A stretch of DNA of 64,000 nt, taken from an uncultured bacterium. Lineage in GTDB: Bacteria; Actinomycetota; Coriobacteriia; Coriobacteriales; Coriobacteriaceae. The position numbers were made by a program, and so were the translations under genes. Below, in pieces: positions 36,201 through 44,217 of the stretch. Numbering within the stretch: the stretch's first letter is position 1; each line of letters opens with the position of its first letter. The DNA lies in assembly GCA_905214435.1 (NCBI GenBank), contig CAJMMA010000004.1:11674-75673 (forward strand), read 5' to 3'. The notes beneath the pieces are model-generated. The model did no database searches and had not been told where the DNA came from. It saw only the letters and a list, made by a program, of their open reading frames with translations.

Positions 36201-38708
36201 GTGAAAAATCCCATCGAGAGCATGGTGCGTACAGATAAGAAGTACTACGTTCGCGCGATGATTACCACGGACGTTAATTTCTACAACAAGGGCGATAATG
36301 TCGTGAGGACTGCCACGCGGCGCTATGAGAGTAACTTGCTGCAGACCAAGGTGAACGGGGCGGATCCGACGTTCACGTATTACTACCCGCATGTTAATAA
36401 GTCGGTTAAAGTGGCCGAAAAGCCAGAAGATGGTGAGAAGGGATCGTATGAGAGCCCCCTGACCCTCGAAGCTTCCCCGACCGATGCCGACATGGCCGTG
36501 CCGGGCTATAAGTTCCTGGGCTGGATTTCGACCGCCGAGGTTCAGAAGGATTCTGACGTCTGGAAGTATATCTACGACGTCGCCGGCGACTCCTATGTGA
36601 CGAGTGATCCGGATAAGGCAGAGCCGTATCTGGCGACCGACGAGTCCAAGGTCACCCAGTGGCAGGATGCCTATCCCGTCTACGCAAAGTACGACGTCAG
36701 CTACACCACCAACCTGCATCGCGCAGGTTTTGAGGGTACGGACAAGGTCAATGTGCCTAGCTACAACATCGCTCCCGTTATCAACGCGGACACCAATCCT
36801 GCTACGGCAACGGTGACCCCTGACGTTACGACGCCGGTTTATAAAGCAGGCGGTGAGCTGTATAAGTTGCAGAAGGTTGAGATCGAGCTTCCGAACGGCG
36901 AGATCAAGACGCTTCCCTACGATGTGGAGCATGGTACTTGCTCTTATCCGGTGGAACCTGGCGGAGCCTATACATTCGTGGCGTACTATTCGCCGTTGGC
37001 GGTTGTGTACCACCTCAATGCCACGGATGTGGACGGCAAAGTTGCTCAGCAAGACGATATGCTCGGCAACCTTAATGGCGGCATCCCGAAGCCTACTTAT
37101 GACGTCAGCACTATCGATGCGGATACAGGCAAGTTCAACGTCTTCGTGGGCTGGACGGAAGCCGAGCCGGCACCTGGCAAGGGCTATGTCGCTTGGTCAG
37201 AGGGCATCCGTATGGTGAGTGCTTCTACCGTGGTCAAGGCCCCCATGGAGCTGTACCCGGTCTACCGTCCCAGCCTGGTTACCGTTCAATCGAACATTGA
37301 CTCTAAACTTGCGAATCCCGATCTTGTCCGTAGCCTCGGCCGCACTGATTCCGGCGACCAGATTTCTCTTGAGGTCAAGGCCGCCGAGGAGGTTGAGGGC
37401 ACTGACGGCACCAAGTACGACTTTGTCGGCTGGTCGCGCGATTATGTCAATGACGGGCAGTACACCCTGATGACTGACGATGAGAAGTATCCCCTCGAGG
37501 GCAGCGAGCCCTTTGAGAGCGTGACCTACACTGCGGTGTACAAGAAGACGCCGCTTAAAGTGCGCTATCACGACACCGAAGGCAACGTCATCTACACCGC
37601 TACGGTAGACCCGAGCGATACGAGTGTTCTGCGTGGCCAGGATGGCAATGCCGGCTTTGTTCAGACAGTTAAGGTGCCCAAGATGGACGAGAACGGCAAC
37701 CCGGTCTATGACGACAAGGGTGAACCCGTCATGGAGCCAAAGGAAGTGGCCTACGATCCCGAAGCCTACTCCGCAATCGTCGCATTCCTGGGCGAGCGAG
37801 CGGATAGCAGCTTGAAGGAGTTGTTCTTGGAGTGGCAGTGGGTTAATGGCGACAAAGCTGTGGCGTGGAGCGACTTCAAGGGTAAACCGGTTACAGCCAA
37901 CATGGATTTGTATCCGGTGACGTATAAGGTCGTCGCTAACGACACATCGGACGATGCGAGCCCTAAGAATGTGACCGGGCAGCTCAAGTGGTTGCTTGAT
38001 CCCAATGCCGCGAACACGATAGATGACAAGAGCGATAAGGCGCCGTTCAAGGCTTGCTTTGCAAAGCCCTTCATGGGCACGCAACTGACGGTGCACGTTG
38101 ACCGCGTGGGCTATGGTCTTCCTGGCCAGACTCCTGCGCCTGTCAACGGGAAGTATGTCTCGCTTTACAGTTCGGGTTCAGGCGAGGGCTCGTTTGAGCT
38201 GACGAATCGTTTGGACTACAAGCTCACGGGCGACGGCACTCAGAGCGATGGCAATGCGGTGTTCGATTTCGCCGCTACGCATACGCTCAAGATCGTCAAG
38301 CAAACCCAGGATAGCTGGGCGAAGGGCAAGACGTTCCGCTTCAAGGTTTCCCGGGCCGGCATGGACGGCAACGCCTTGGAGGAGCGCACGGTTGAGGTAA
38401 CGGTGTCATCGGATGCGCAGCTGAAGGACGGTTCCGCCTGGTACTCCGGCGCTATCGAGCTTGCGGTCCCGGCGGGTATCTACACCGTCGAGGAGGACTC
38501 AGCGTGGGCATGGCGCTACAGCAACCAAATCGGCGTCCCTGGCAAGCAGCCGGGCGATAAGGCGCAGGCGACTATCTCCGCTGCATCGAGCGCGAACGAT
38601 GCCACGTTCACCTGCACGAACACGCGTGTGAACGACAAATGGATCGACGGCAGCAATCGTGCCCATAACGTTTGGAGCAACGGCAACGTAGCAAAGAAGG
38701 AGGATTAG
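33246..38708 (+). CDS. Giant repeat-containing surface adhesin, 1820 aa
   Basis: A secreted 1820-residue protein. Residues 1-35 are a signal peptide (LVAVAAIALCCVMALP, cut after VHA). Residues 40-420 look like a right-handed beta-helix with GLUG-like phrases (FKGVFDGQNHAVEGLNYD, IKNFLVKDANV). Residues 480-1600 hold many repeats of the Listeria-Bacteroides (InlB B) type, each recognised by phrases such as FLGWYENK, FVGWSRDY, YPVYTDY and YTAVYKK. Residues 1660-1790 form a Cna-B/SpaA-like domain (THTLKIVKQTQDSWAKGKTF, ...GIYTVEEDS). There is no sorting signal or membrane segment at the C-terminus, so it must be held by other locus products. It is flanked by two TasA-like genes, 3 bp before and 1 bp behind. 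Confidence 0.85.
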   Translation: MKIKNMNRGMLSRLVAVAAIALCCVMALPTVVHAEDVPEAKIEFHIKNEADFLSCVALSRERDTSGWHVYLDNDIELDSDDMKTIVADTVKHLSFGNKEHPFKGVFDGQNHAVEGLNYDKDAFDPERDTGFFAETNGATIKNFLVKDANVWADFRGGIIVGKAVKTRFENVMVMESTLHVTCANNALNLITNAGFEGGLIAGELDGCTLYNCEVRGGRAVNNTTSGVQALGGEGLYMAAFAGYVTNSTIEYCRVTPTRKDDGSIGMTDVTNKYDVAIGALGGNNVYASGFVGCMAGEAKIIDCFSTAQCYSYAASYVGVVAVTRAWTGGLAGRILTEKGNELVRSHFAGDLSSRQYNPIAVIPIIQNDVNLGGIAARANKDDATVTECYFKPSVSLKGSSQGTAAKKKIPSFGGDGTTKGDSYGPWDDERYTTRELWEEHDYDFCAGTMRSTDNDDALGGQHTNEWAMDYKLKIPVHGQSVKATIDFPGAGTATIEATKLGIDQATSDPYAFAVSAVLAGTAQGLAQGDTSVTFRQDTSAKPKGLTDANGGYRFMGWFREPDVRVNRIGQDNSWFDGKTDADAVAAGKQVQKSEAHEHTSTYTADNAKGVDGFKGNDLFIASYEAQVLFYNVQGETLDCQSGTAHDKSGDWYRYGAKLNPAAPTDRGTLSSSATFIGWTTKPSEEAQMNGGYAAITSTQLAELKNAGAFYPAGTEITVLGPTDFYPVYTDYVSNIMTVFEGNEQDATDDQTRRDGVGKTDVKVETAEDGTSAYTVQVLDVSGKAISEEGQLPDGYRFLGWYENKGTEDAPLEVRVSRDPSYTLPADVDLTAPHTYIARFEYRVDYYVRAYTNHEFTDSKLLCSVWNRYQTPFEENVGSTFVRENVVHWGPEHVDHGIKDSYETCGTRFTKETLVVSPLNAYSHNVKNDTGADTLKNLYADTDFPGAATLSDTWTSASLNVTVKPVNDRYRLNFWTLERDGEYWTYVKNPIESMVRTDKKYYVRAMITTDVNFYNKGDNVVRTATRRYESNLLQTKVNGADPTFTYYYPHVNKSVKVAEKPEDGEKGSYESPLTLEASPTDADMAVPGYKFLGWISTAEVQKDSDVWKYIYDVAGDSYVTSDPDKAEPYLATDESKVTQWQDAYPVYAKYDVSYTTNLHRAGFEGTDKVNVPSYNIAPVINADTNPATATVTPDVTTPVYKAGGELYKLQKVEIELPNGEIKTLPYDVEHGTCSYPVEPGGAYTFVAYYSPLAVVYHLNATDVDGKVAQQDDMLGNLNGGIPKPTYDVSTIDADTGKFNVFVGWTEAEPAPGKGYVAWSEGIRMVSASTVVKAPMELYPVYRPSLVTVQSNIDSKLANPDLVRSLGRTDSGDQISLEVKAAEEVEGTDGTKYDFVGWSRDYVNDGQYTLMTDDEKYPLEGSEPFESVTYTAVYKKTPLKVRYHDTEGNVIYTATVDPSDTSVLRGQDGNAGFVQTVKVPKMDENGNPVYDDKGEPVMEPKEVAYDPEAYSAIVAFLGERADSSLKELFLEWQWVNGDKAVAWSDFKGKPVTANMDLYPVTYKVVANDTSDDASPKNVTGQLKWLLDPNAANTIDDKSDKAPFKACFAKPFMGTQLTVHVDRVGYGLPGQTPAPVNGKYVSLYSSGSGEGSFELTNRLDYKLTGDGTQSDGNAVFDFAATHTLKIVKQTQDSWAKGKTFRFKVSRAGMDGNALEERTVEVTVSSDAQLKDGSAWYSGAIELAVPAGIYTVEEDSAWAWRYSNQIGVPGKQPGDKAQATISAASSANDATFTCTNTRVNDKWIDGSNRAHNVWSNGNVAKKED

Positions 38709-38709
38709 C

Positions 38710-39291
38710 ATGTCCAAGCGCAAGCGCATCATCGCCTTGCTGGTGGGGGTTATCCTCCTGGCCGGTACGGCAGGCACGTTGGCCTGGCTTTCGGTTACGG
38801 GCGTGCTGGTCAACCAGTTCGGCATCGGGTCGGTGACGCCATCGGTTCAGGAAACGCTCAACGGCAAAGTGAAAAGCGATGTCAAGGCGAAGAACACGGG
38901 TACCGCGCCCGCCTATATTCGTGCTGCAGTGGATATCTACTGGCAGGACCAGGATGGCGCACGCCTGTGGGATGAGCCGAAGGAGGAGCCGAAGGGTGAG
39001 GCGGATTACGAGATTGCGTGGAGCGTGGCTGATGCCTCGGGCGCGAACTCGGCTTATAACTGGGTTAAGGCGAGCGACGGGTTCTATTACTGGACGTCGC
39101 CCGTCGCTCCCGGCGCGGAAACCGGCGTGCTCATTAATAGGGTTACCGAGCTCAAGGCAACCGAAGGTCGCAATCTTGTCGTGGATATCTCCACTCAGGC
39201 GGTCCAGGCGACGCCCGATGAGGCCGTGCACGACGCATGGGGTTGCTCGCTCGAGAATGACGTGCTGGTGCCGCCGCATGGAGGTGCGTAA
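38710..39291 (+). CDS. TasA/camelysin-like secreted subunit 3
   Basis: A 193-residue secreted protein. The N-terminus KRKRIIALLVGVILLAGTAG then TLAWLSVTGVLVNQFGIG shows a SipW-type signal with the TLAWLS mark. The mature part has VKAKNTGTAPAYIRAAVDIY, the camelysin-type strand, and a WxxxxDGFYYW region also seen in subunit 2 (GDGWYYYRGL). AAGGAGGATTAGC precedes the ATG, overlapping the end of the adhesin gene. Three such subunits of different length suggest a mixed fibre with one or two adapters. Confidence 0.8.
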   Translation: MSKRKRIIALLVGVILLAGTAGTLAWLSVTGVLVNQFGIGSVTPSVQETLNGKVKSDVKAKNTGTAPAYIRAAVDIYWQDQDGARLWDEPKEEPKGEADYEIAWSVADASGANSAYNWVKASDGFYYWTSPVAPGAETGVLINRVTELKATEGRNLVVDISTQAVQATPDEAVHDAWGCSLENDVLVPPHGGA

Positions 39292-39293
39292 GT

Positions 39294-39992
39294 ATGGCGT
39301 TCCCGATTCGTAAAGGTGTTGCGCGCTCCTTGCGTTGCATGGTCGCGGCCATTTTCTGCGTGGTCGCGCTCGCTGTTCCCGCCCGTGCGTTTGCCGATAC
39401 TCCCGCGATTGCCTATGACGGAAATGCGCGTCAGCTGACGGTCTCGGGGGCGACGGACTCCTCGGGGGAGCCCGATCTGTTTTTGGCCTTTAAAGATCTG
39501 ATGCCTGGCGATGTGCGTGATCAGCAGATAGAGATTCGTGCCACGGGCGTAAAGTCCCAGGTGCGCGTGTTTGTGCGTGCCGTTGTCGATCACGAGACGG
39601 CACGCCTGCTGTCGCCCATTACCCTAACGGCGTCGGCGGGCGATGGCTCTGCAGGTTGGCTCCAGACAGGAACACCGGGCAGCGCGTTCGCTTATCCCAC
39701 GCAAATCGCCACGTTTACGAGCGATGGCAGCACGGTGCTTAATTTGCAGCTAAACGTTCCGACATCGGTGGGCAACGAGGTTGCCGACGCAAACAAGACC
39801 ATTCGCTGGGAGATTACCGCCGAGGACGATGGCGAGAAGATTCCCGTGCAGTCTGCTGACAGCAAGAAGCCCGGCTTGCTTGGTCTGGCGGCAACGGGCG
39901 ACAACACGCTCACGTTGCTTTTGGTGTTGCTGACACTTGCAATCATCGCATTTATAGCCGCACTTCTTTTGTCCCGGAGGGATAAGCGCTAG
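39294..39992 (+). CDS. Wall-anchored locus protein with LAATG sorting signal
   Basis: A 232-residue secreted protein. Signal peptide at 1-35 (SLRCMVAAIFCVVALAVP, cut after AFA). The body (40-190) is a beta-rich domain (DLFLAFKDLMPGDVRDQQIE, then VRVFVRAVVDHETARLL) similar in feel to the camelysin domain but without the SipW-type signal. The C-terminus is a wall-sorting signal: LAATGD, hydrophobic segment LTLLLVLLTLAIIAFIAALL and RRDKR. It is the only locus product with such an anchor and so probably roots the fibre or adhesin to peptidoglycan. No sortase gene is in the window. Confidence 0.85.
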   Translation: MAFPIRKGVARSLRCMVAAIFCVVALAVPARAFADTPAIAYDGNARQLTVSGATDSSGEPDLFLAFKDLMPGDVRDQQIEIRATGVKSQVRVFVRAVVDHETARLLSPITLTASAGDGSAGWLQTGTPGSAFAYPTQIATFTSDGSTVLNLQLNVPTSVGNEVADANKTIRWEITAEDDGEKIPVQSADSKKPGLLGLAATGDNTLTLLLVLLTLAIIAFIAALLLSRRDKR

Positions 39993-40011
39993 GTTCATCT
40001 TCTAAACGCAA

Positions 40012-40138
40012 CGCCCTCCCGGGCGGCGGGCACGAAGTTCCCTGCTCTACAGTCCTGCGCAAGACGAAGGCCACATTAAGTGGCCTTCTTTGCGTGCGGA
40101 ACTCGCGATGAACTTCGAGCCCGCCGCTCGGGAGGGCG
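40012..40138 (+). repeat. Structured palindromic element D1 at the end of the fibre operon
   Basis: 127 bp with 29-bp arms (two mismatches) starting CGCCCTCCCGGGCGGCGGGC, and a central hairpin GAAGGCCAC-ATTAA-GTGGCCTTC. The middle 72 bp match, in reverse orientation, the middle of element D2. It lies 20 bp after the operon's last stop codon. Confidence 0.85.
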
Positions 40139-40460
40139 CCCCTTTATTGACGGAAGGCCTAATAAGCGGATATTCCATGCCCGGATGTATTCAGAGCGGG
40201 ACGGGCTTTCCGGATGGGCGGTGTTTCGGAAAGTGTGTCCCAGAATCGGCGCTCAGAGTGGTCCCCACTTTCCGGTTGATGTCTTGTCCGGAAACTATGT
40301 CCCGGAATTAAGGCTTGGAATGGGATGCACTTTCCGGTTGAGAGCCTTAGCGGAAAGTGCGACCCGGAATTTACTCTTGAAGTGGGATGCGCTTTCCCAA
40401 CAGGCCCTCAAGCGGAAACTGCGTCCCATTCCGAAGGCAGATTCCGGGACACACTTTCCG
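40132..40460. repeat. Border repeat, right copy: four 62-bp hairpin units
   Basis: Diverged copy of 30388-30716 in the same orientation. Units start at 40198, 40260, 40322 and 40384, with a partial fifth at 40446, again with an exact 62-bp period; unit 3 shares the phrases GGAAAGTGCGACCCGGAATTT with the left copy. The second unit of this copy has lost part of its first arm (GGTCCCC). Confidence 0.9.
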
Positions 40461-40468
40461 AATACAAA

Positions 40469-40491
40469 GAAGGTCACTTAATGTGGCCTTC
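40469..40491. repeat. Isolated core hairpin related to D elements
   Basis: GAAGGTCAC, TTAAT, GTGGCCTTC: the central hairpin of D1/D2 without the outer arms. Confidence 0.7.
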
Positions 40492-40546
40492 AACTTATAT
40501 ATGTTCAGCGGATACCCCCATGACAAGCCGTGCTCCAACAACAAGG

Positions 40547-40676
40547 CGTCTGTCCGGGCGGAGGCATATAAGGTTCATCGCGAGTTCCGCACGCAAAGGA
40601 GGCCACTTAATGTGGCCTCCGTCTTGCGCAGGACTGTCCGAGCAGGGAACCTTATATGCCTCCGCCCGGACAGACG
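40547..40676 (-). repeat. Structured palindromic element D2 at the end of the LtaS-like gene
   Basis: 130 bp with perfect 30-bp arms (40547-40576, 40647-40676, starting CGTCTGTCCGGGCGGAGGCA). The central hairpin reads GGAGGCCAC-TTAAT-GTGGCCTCC. It lies 21 bp past the stop of the minus-strand LtaS-like gene. 39993-40696 holds only these repeats. Confidence 0.9.
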
Positions 40677-40696
40677 TTTCAGTTATGAGCGACCCG

Positions 40697-43012
40697 CTAC
40701 TTGATCTTCGTCGTGCCCGGTGCCAGGTTGGGGTCGGTCTCGTTGGCCTCGGTCTGGAAGTGCTCGGTATACACGTTCTTGCCGTCGCGGAACATCTCGT
40801 AATACTGCATCTTGGCGTAATCCTCGCGCGCCTTGGTGGCGGCTGCGGCAGCGGCGTCGTCACCGGTGACGTTGGAGGAGAGCGCCCAGCGCAGGCTGGC
40901 GTCCTCGTAGCCGACCGAGTTGATGGCGGGCAGCGACTTGCGCAGCGTCATGTGCGCCTTCTGGTAGTCGGACAGCGGTGCGCCGATCAACTGCATAAGC
41001 TGCGTGGACAGGTAGTTGGTGGACAAGTCGTCGACCTCGCTTGTCTGGTCGCAGCCGGCAACGTCGTAGTTGGCCCAGATGATGTAGTCGGTCTGCCACA
41101 GACGCTCCTGGTGCGTGGCGTCGTCCTCGTTGGTAAACCACTTGTCATTGAACTTGGACGGGAAGAACGGCTGATGGTCGCCCCAGAACACCACGACCAC
41201 CTTGCGGTCGAGCTTGCTTAAGGCGTTAAGGAAGTAGCGCAGCGCCTGGTCGGACTGCTCGATGCACGAGACATACTCGTCGACATCGGAGAGCGTGCCG
41301 TCCTCGACGGTCTTGGCGTCCAGGTCGGTCGTGTCGATGTTCAGGTGCATCTGCTTGTCGACCGGCAGCAGGCCCGTGTCGTAGCCCGAGTGGTTCTGCA
41401 TGGTCACGTCGAAGATAAACTGCGGATCGGCGTTCTGGTCGAGCAGCTCAAGAATCTTGTCGTAGGTAGCCTGGTCGGTCACCATGCCGCGCAGGGTATC
41501 GGCTCCCTGGAAGTCGTTGATGGACAGGAACTGGTCAAAGCCAAAGTCCTTGTAGACGTTCTCGCGGTTCCAGTTGGTCGCGTGGTTGGGGTGCATGGCC
41601 GTGGTGGAATATCCGAGCGACTTGAACTGCTCTGCCAGGTTCCCAGTCGTTTCCATGTTGTAGATGGTGTAGGGGTACACGCCCGAGCCCAGGTTGGCCA
41701 TGGAGTTGCCGGTCATAAACTCAAACTCGGTATTGGCGGTACCGCCGCCGTAGGCGCTCACATAGAGCTTGCCGCGACTGAGGCAGTTGGACAGGCTCTT
41801 AAAGTACTGCGGACCCTCGTAGCCGGCGCGCATGTTCTGGTAGATCGACAGATCCGAGAACGTCTCGTTCATGATGGCGATGACCGTGGGCTTCTCGCTG
41901 TCGAACTGCTCCTTTGCGGCGGCGCGCTCGTCACTCTTGGCCGCGTCGGACTTGTCGTAGGCCTTGGCGTACTTTTTGAGCGTGGTCTTGGCATCGTCGA
42001 CGGAGTAGTCGGCGGGTTTGGGCGGCTTGATGGACTGCGCCGCACTAATAAAGGCAGGCAGGTAGCCCTCGCGCCAGTAGCTCTCGAGCGGACGCCAGGT
42101 GTAGACGGTGATGCCGAGGGTGTTGTAGTAGTCGATAAGCGTGACATGCGCGGTCACGCCGCCCAGGCACAGCACCGCCACGAGCAGGTTGATGAGCAGC
42201 ATGCGCTTGGCGTTGGCGGCACCCTTTTGACGGTGCGGTGCCACCAGGCCGGCGTACTCGCATAGCAGCATGGCGATGGCGGTAAAGCCCATGGACAGCA
42301 CGCAGAACAGCGAGATGGAGAAGGTGTAGCCGTTGCCGGCGACTGCGGCGGCGGTGGAGATGGCCGAAAGGTCGCCCGGCTGGATGGGCATGGATTTAAA
42401 CGTGATGACAAAGAACTCGGCAATGCCCAGGACAAAGAGGGCAAAGGCCAGGACCGCGGGAGCCGCGCCGTGGCGCTGGAACAGGAAGAACAGGCCGACC
42501 ATGAGCGTGGTGATGATAGCCCACTCGAGCAGGATGCACAGGGGGTAGACCCAGGTAAAGTCGTGGTTGGACGAGACCTCCATGCCCAGCAGCGCAAAGA
42601 CGCCGGCGAGCAGCAGGCACAGGACGGCGGCGACGAGCGGTTTGCCCACAAAGGCGCCGCGCAGACGGGCGAGCTTGCCGGTGGGAGCGGGGGCGTCGGG
42701 CGCGGCAAACGCAAAGACGCGCGGGGCGATACGGTCGCGGGCGATGCTGGCCCAAGCGCAGCCGGTGAGGATGGCATTGGTCAGGATGAGCATCACAAAG
42801 GCGAGCGGCTCGTTTTGGGCGACGAGGCCAATGGCGCCCCAAATGGTCAAAAAGAGCTGGAACAGGCCGAAGGCGACGCTCCACCCAAGAGCGCTTTTGG
42901 CAACGGTGCCCGACTGAGCGCGAATGGCCTTGGCCTCGCGCAAGACAAGGTAGACGGTCGCCGCAAGACCGACGAGCGAGATGGCGGCAGCGAACATGCT
43001 GAGACTCCTCAC
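40697..43012 (-). CDS. LtaS-family membrane sulfatase (phosphoglycerol transferase-like)
   Basis: A 771-residue enzyme of the lipoteichoic-acid-synthase/alkaline-phosphatase superfamily, which moves glycerol-phosphate or similar groups onto lipid or glycan polymers outside the membrane. The N-terminal 330 residues carry about eight hydrophobic helices. The catalytic domain follows: VIAIMNETFSDLSIY (metal ligand Glu), YGGGTANTEFEFMTGNSM (catalytic Thr), MHPNHATNWNRENVYKDFGF, and FWGDHQPFF (metal ligands D-H). The length exceeds the ~640 of classical LtaS. It is the only gene of its transcript, ending in element D2. Whether the product is a teichoic-acid-like polymer cannot be read here. Confidence 0.92.
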   Translation of the reverse strand: MRSLSMFAAAISLVGLAATVYLVLREAKAIRAQSGTVAKSALGWSVAFGLFQLFLTIWGAIGLVAQNEPLAFVMLILTNAILTGCAWASIARDRIAPRVFAFAAPDAPAPTGKLARLRGAFVGKPLVAAVLCLLLAGVFALLGMEVSSNHDFTWVYPLCILLEWAIITTLMVGLFFLFQRHGAAPAVLAFALFVLGIAEFFVITFKSMPIQPGDLSAISTAAAVAGNGYTFSISLFCVLSMGFTAIAMLLCEYAGLVAPHRQKGAANAKRMLLINLLVAVLCLGGVTAHVTLIDYYNTLGITVYTWRPLESYWREGYLPAFISAAQSIKPPKPADYSVDDAKTTLKKYAKAYDKSDAAKSDERAAAKEQFDSEKPTVIAIMNETFSDLSIYQNMRAGYEGPQYFKSLSNCLSRGKLYVSAYGGGTANTEFEFMTGNSMANLGSGVYPYTIYNMETTGNLAEQFKSLGYSTTAMHPNHATNWNRENVYKDFGFDQFLSINDFQGADTLRGMVTDQATYDKILELLDQNADPQFIFDVTMQNHSGYDTGLLPVDKQMHLNIDTTDLDAKTVEDGTLSDVDEYVSCIEQSDQALRYFLNALSKLDRKVVVVFWGDHQPFFPSKFNDKWFTNEDDATHQERLWQTDYIIWANYDVAGCDQTSEVDDLSTNYLSTQLMQLIGAPLSDYQKAHMTLRKSLPAINSVGYEDASLRWALSSNVTGDDAAAAAATKAREDYAKMQYYEMFRDGKNVYTEHFQTEANETDPNLAPGTTKIK

Positions 43013-43209
43013 AAACTAAAACCTACGAAAGCGGGGATTTACCCGATTGTTACCAAGATATGCGCAGCGATTGGTGGCTGCGCACAACAACCAGCCATAT
43101 TAACGCGCGCGTGTGGCGGTGTGACGCAATGTAGTGGCGACCTGCGCGATAATGGACGGGAATTACACGGAAACGTAAAGGCTTCTTAAAGAAATGGCAG
43201 GGATGGGTT

Positions 43210-44058
43210 ATGGACGAGCGGGTGTGTACGACGGCTGCGGATGCGTGCGGCTATCCGGTCGAGACCACGGGCAATGCTGTATTGGACACGTTGGAGCACC
43301 GTTCCTCCACGCGTGCCTTTGCGCGCGATGACGAGGGCCGTCCCGTGGCGGTGACCGACGAACAGCGGGCGGCGATCTTGCATGCGGCGAGTCGCGCGCC
43401 GTCGGCGGGCGCCATGATGATGTATTCCATCGTAAGCATTCGTGAGCAGGCTACGCTCGATCGTCTTGCCGACCTGTGCGACCACCAGCCCATGATCGCC
43501 AAGGCGCCCTGGGCACTTATATTTGTGGTCGACTATGCCAAGTGGATCGATCTGTTTGAGCACGTGGGTTGCTTTGAGCCCGAGTTTGTCGAGCGCACGG
43601 GCAAGGCGCCCCGCCGCGCGCCGGGTTTGGGCGACTTTGCCATCGCGGCGCAGGATGCCGTGATCGCCGCTCAAAACGCCGTGGTCGCCGCCGAATCTCT
43701 GGGGCTGGGGAGCTGCTATATCGGCGATATCGTCGAGAACGCCGAGGAAGTTGCCGCACTGCTGGACTTGCCTGCCTATACCATGCCGCTGTCGATGCTC
43801 ATCATCGGCACGCCCCGTAAGGAGCGCCCGGCAATCGCGCATCCCGTGGTGAACCTGGTGCACGAGGAGCGTTATTGTCGCGCCGACGCCGCGACGATGG
43901 ATGCGCAGGTGGCCGAGATGGATGCGATGTTTCGCCCGCACGCCCGCGAGGTGGGCGAGCGCGTCATCGACATCTACACCCGTAAGCACACGAGCCCCTT
44001 TATGGCCGAGATGAGCCGCTCTATGGAGTGGTGGTTCAAAAACTGGCTCGGAAAATGA
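43210..44058 (+). CDS. Nitroreductase-family oxidoreductase
   Basis: A 282-residue FMN-dependent nitroreductase-like protein, longer than the 173-residue member at 8548. FMN-binding marks are EHRSSTRAFARDD, SRAPSAGAMMMYSIV and the cofactor-domain sequence AVVAAESLGLGSCYIGD with IIGTPRKE. An extra C-terminal helical part (about residues 225-282, ending MAEMSRSMEWWFKNW) is aromatic-rich. GGGATGGGTT precedes the ATG. It is divergent from the LtaS-like gene and ends in a family B palindrome. Substrate unknown. Confidence 0.92.
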   Translation: MDERVCTTAADACGYPVETTGNAVLDTLEHRSSTRAFARDDEGRPVAVTDEQRAAILHAASRAPSAGAMMMYSIVSIREQATLDRLADLCDHQPMIAKAPWALIFVVDYAKWIDLFEHVGCFEPEFVERTGKAPRRAPGLGDFAIAAQDAVIAAQNAVVAAESLGLGSCYIGDIVENAEEVAALLDLPAYTMPLSMLIIGTPRKERPAIAHPVVNLVHEERYCRADAATMDAQVAEMDAMFRPHAREVGERVIDIYTRKHTSPFMAEMSRSMEWWFKNWLGK

Positions 44059-44060
44059 CG

Positions 44061-44093
44061 AATGTGACAAAGGGGGCGTCCCCTTGTCACATT
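44061..44093. repeat. Family B palindrome, copy 2
   Basis: AATGTGACAAAGGGG pairs with CCCCTTGTCACATT, directly after a stop codon as in copy 1 at 14078. A small GGCCTAAAGGCC hairpin follows at 44109-44120, and TATAAT at 44177-44182 is a candidate -10 for kup. Confidence 0.75.
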
Positions 44094-44217
44094 CCATATC
44101 GCCGCGGTGGCCTAAAGGCCGCATAAATGTTTATCTAGCTGGGAAAACGGTGCCATTAAAATATGGGCTGATTACATATAATCCCGTCGAACGTTAAAAT
44201 TGGGAGGAAACCGGCTT

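Noticed and set aside
30388..40460. Integrative element or prophage spanning the fibre locus
   Set aside because: No integrase, recombinase, transposase or tRNA-end target was found; the flanking repeats alone do not show mobility.
40132..40460. Coding frames running through the 62-bp repeats
   Set aside because: A 62-bp period is not a multiple of three, so each unit shifts frame; the repeats cannot encode a tandem-repeat protein.
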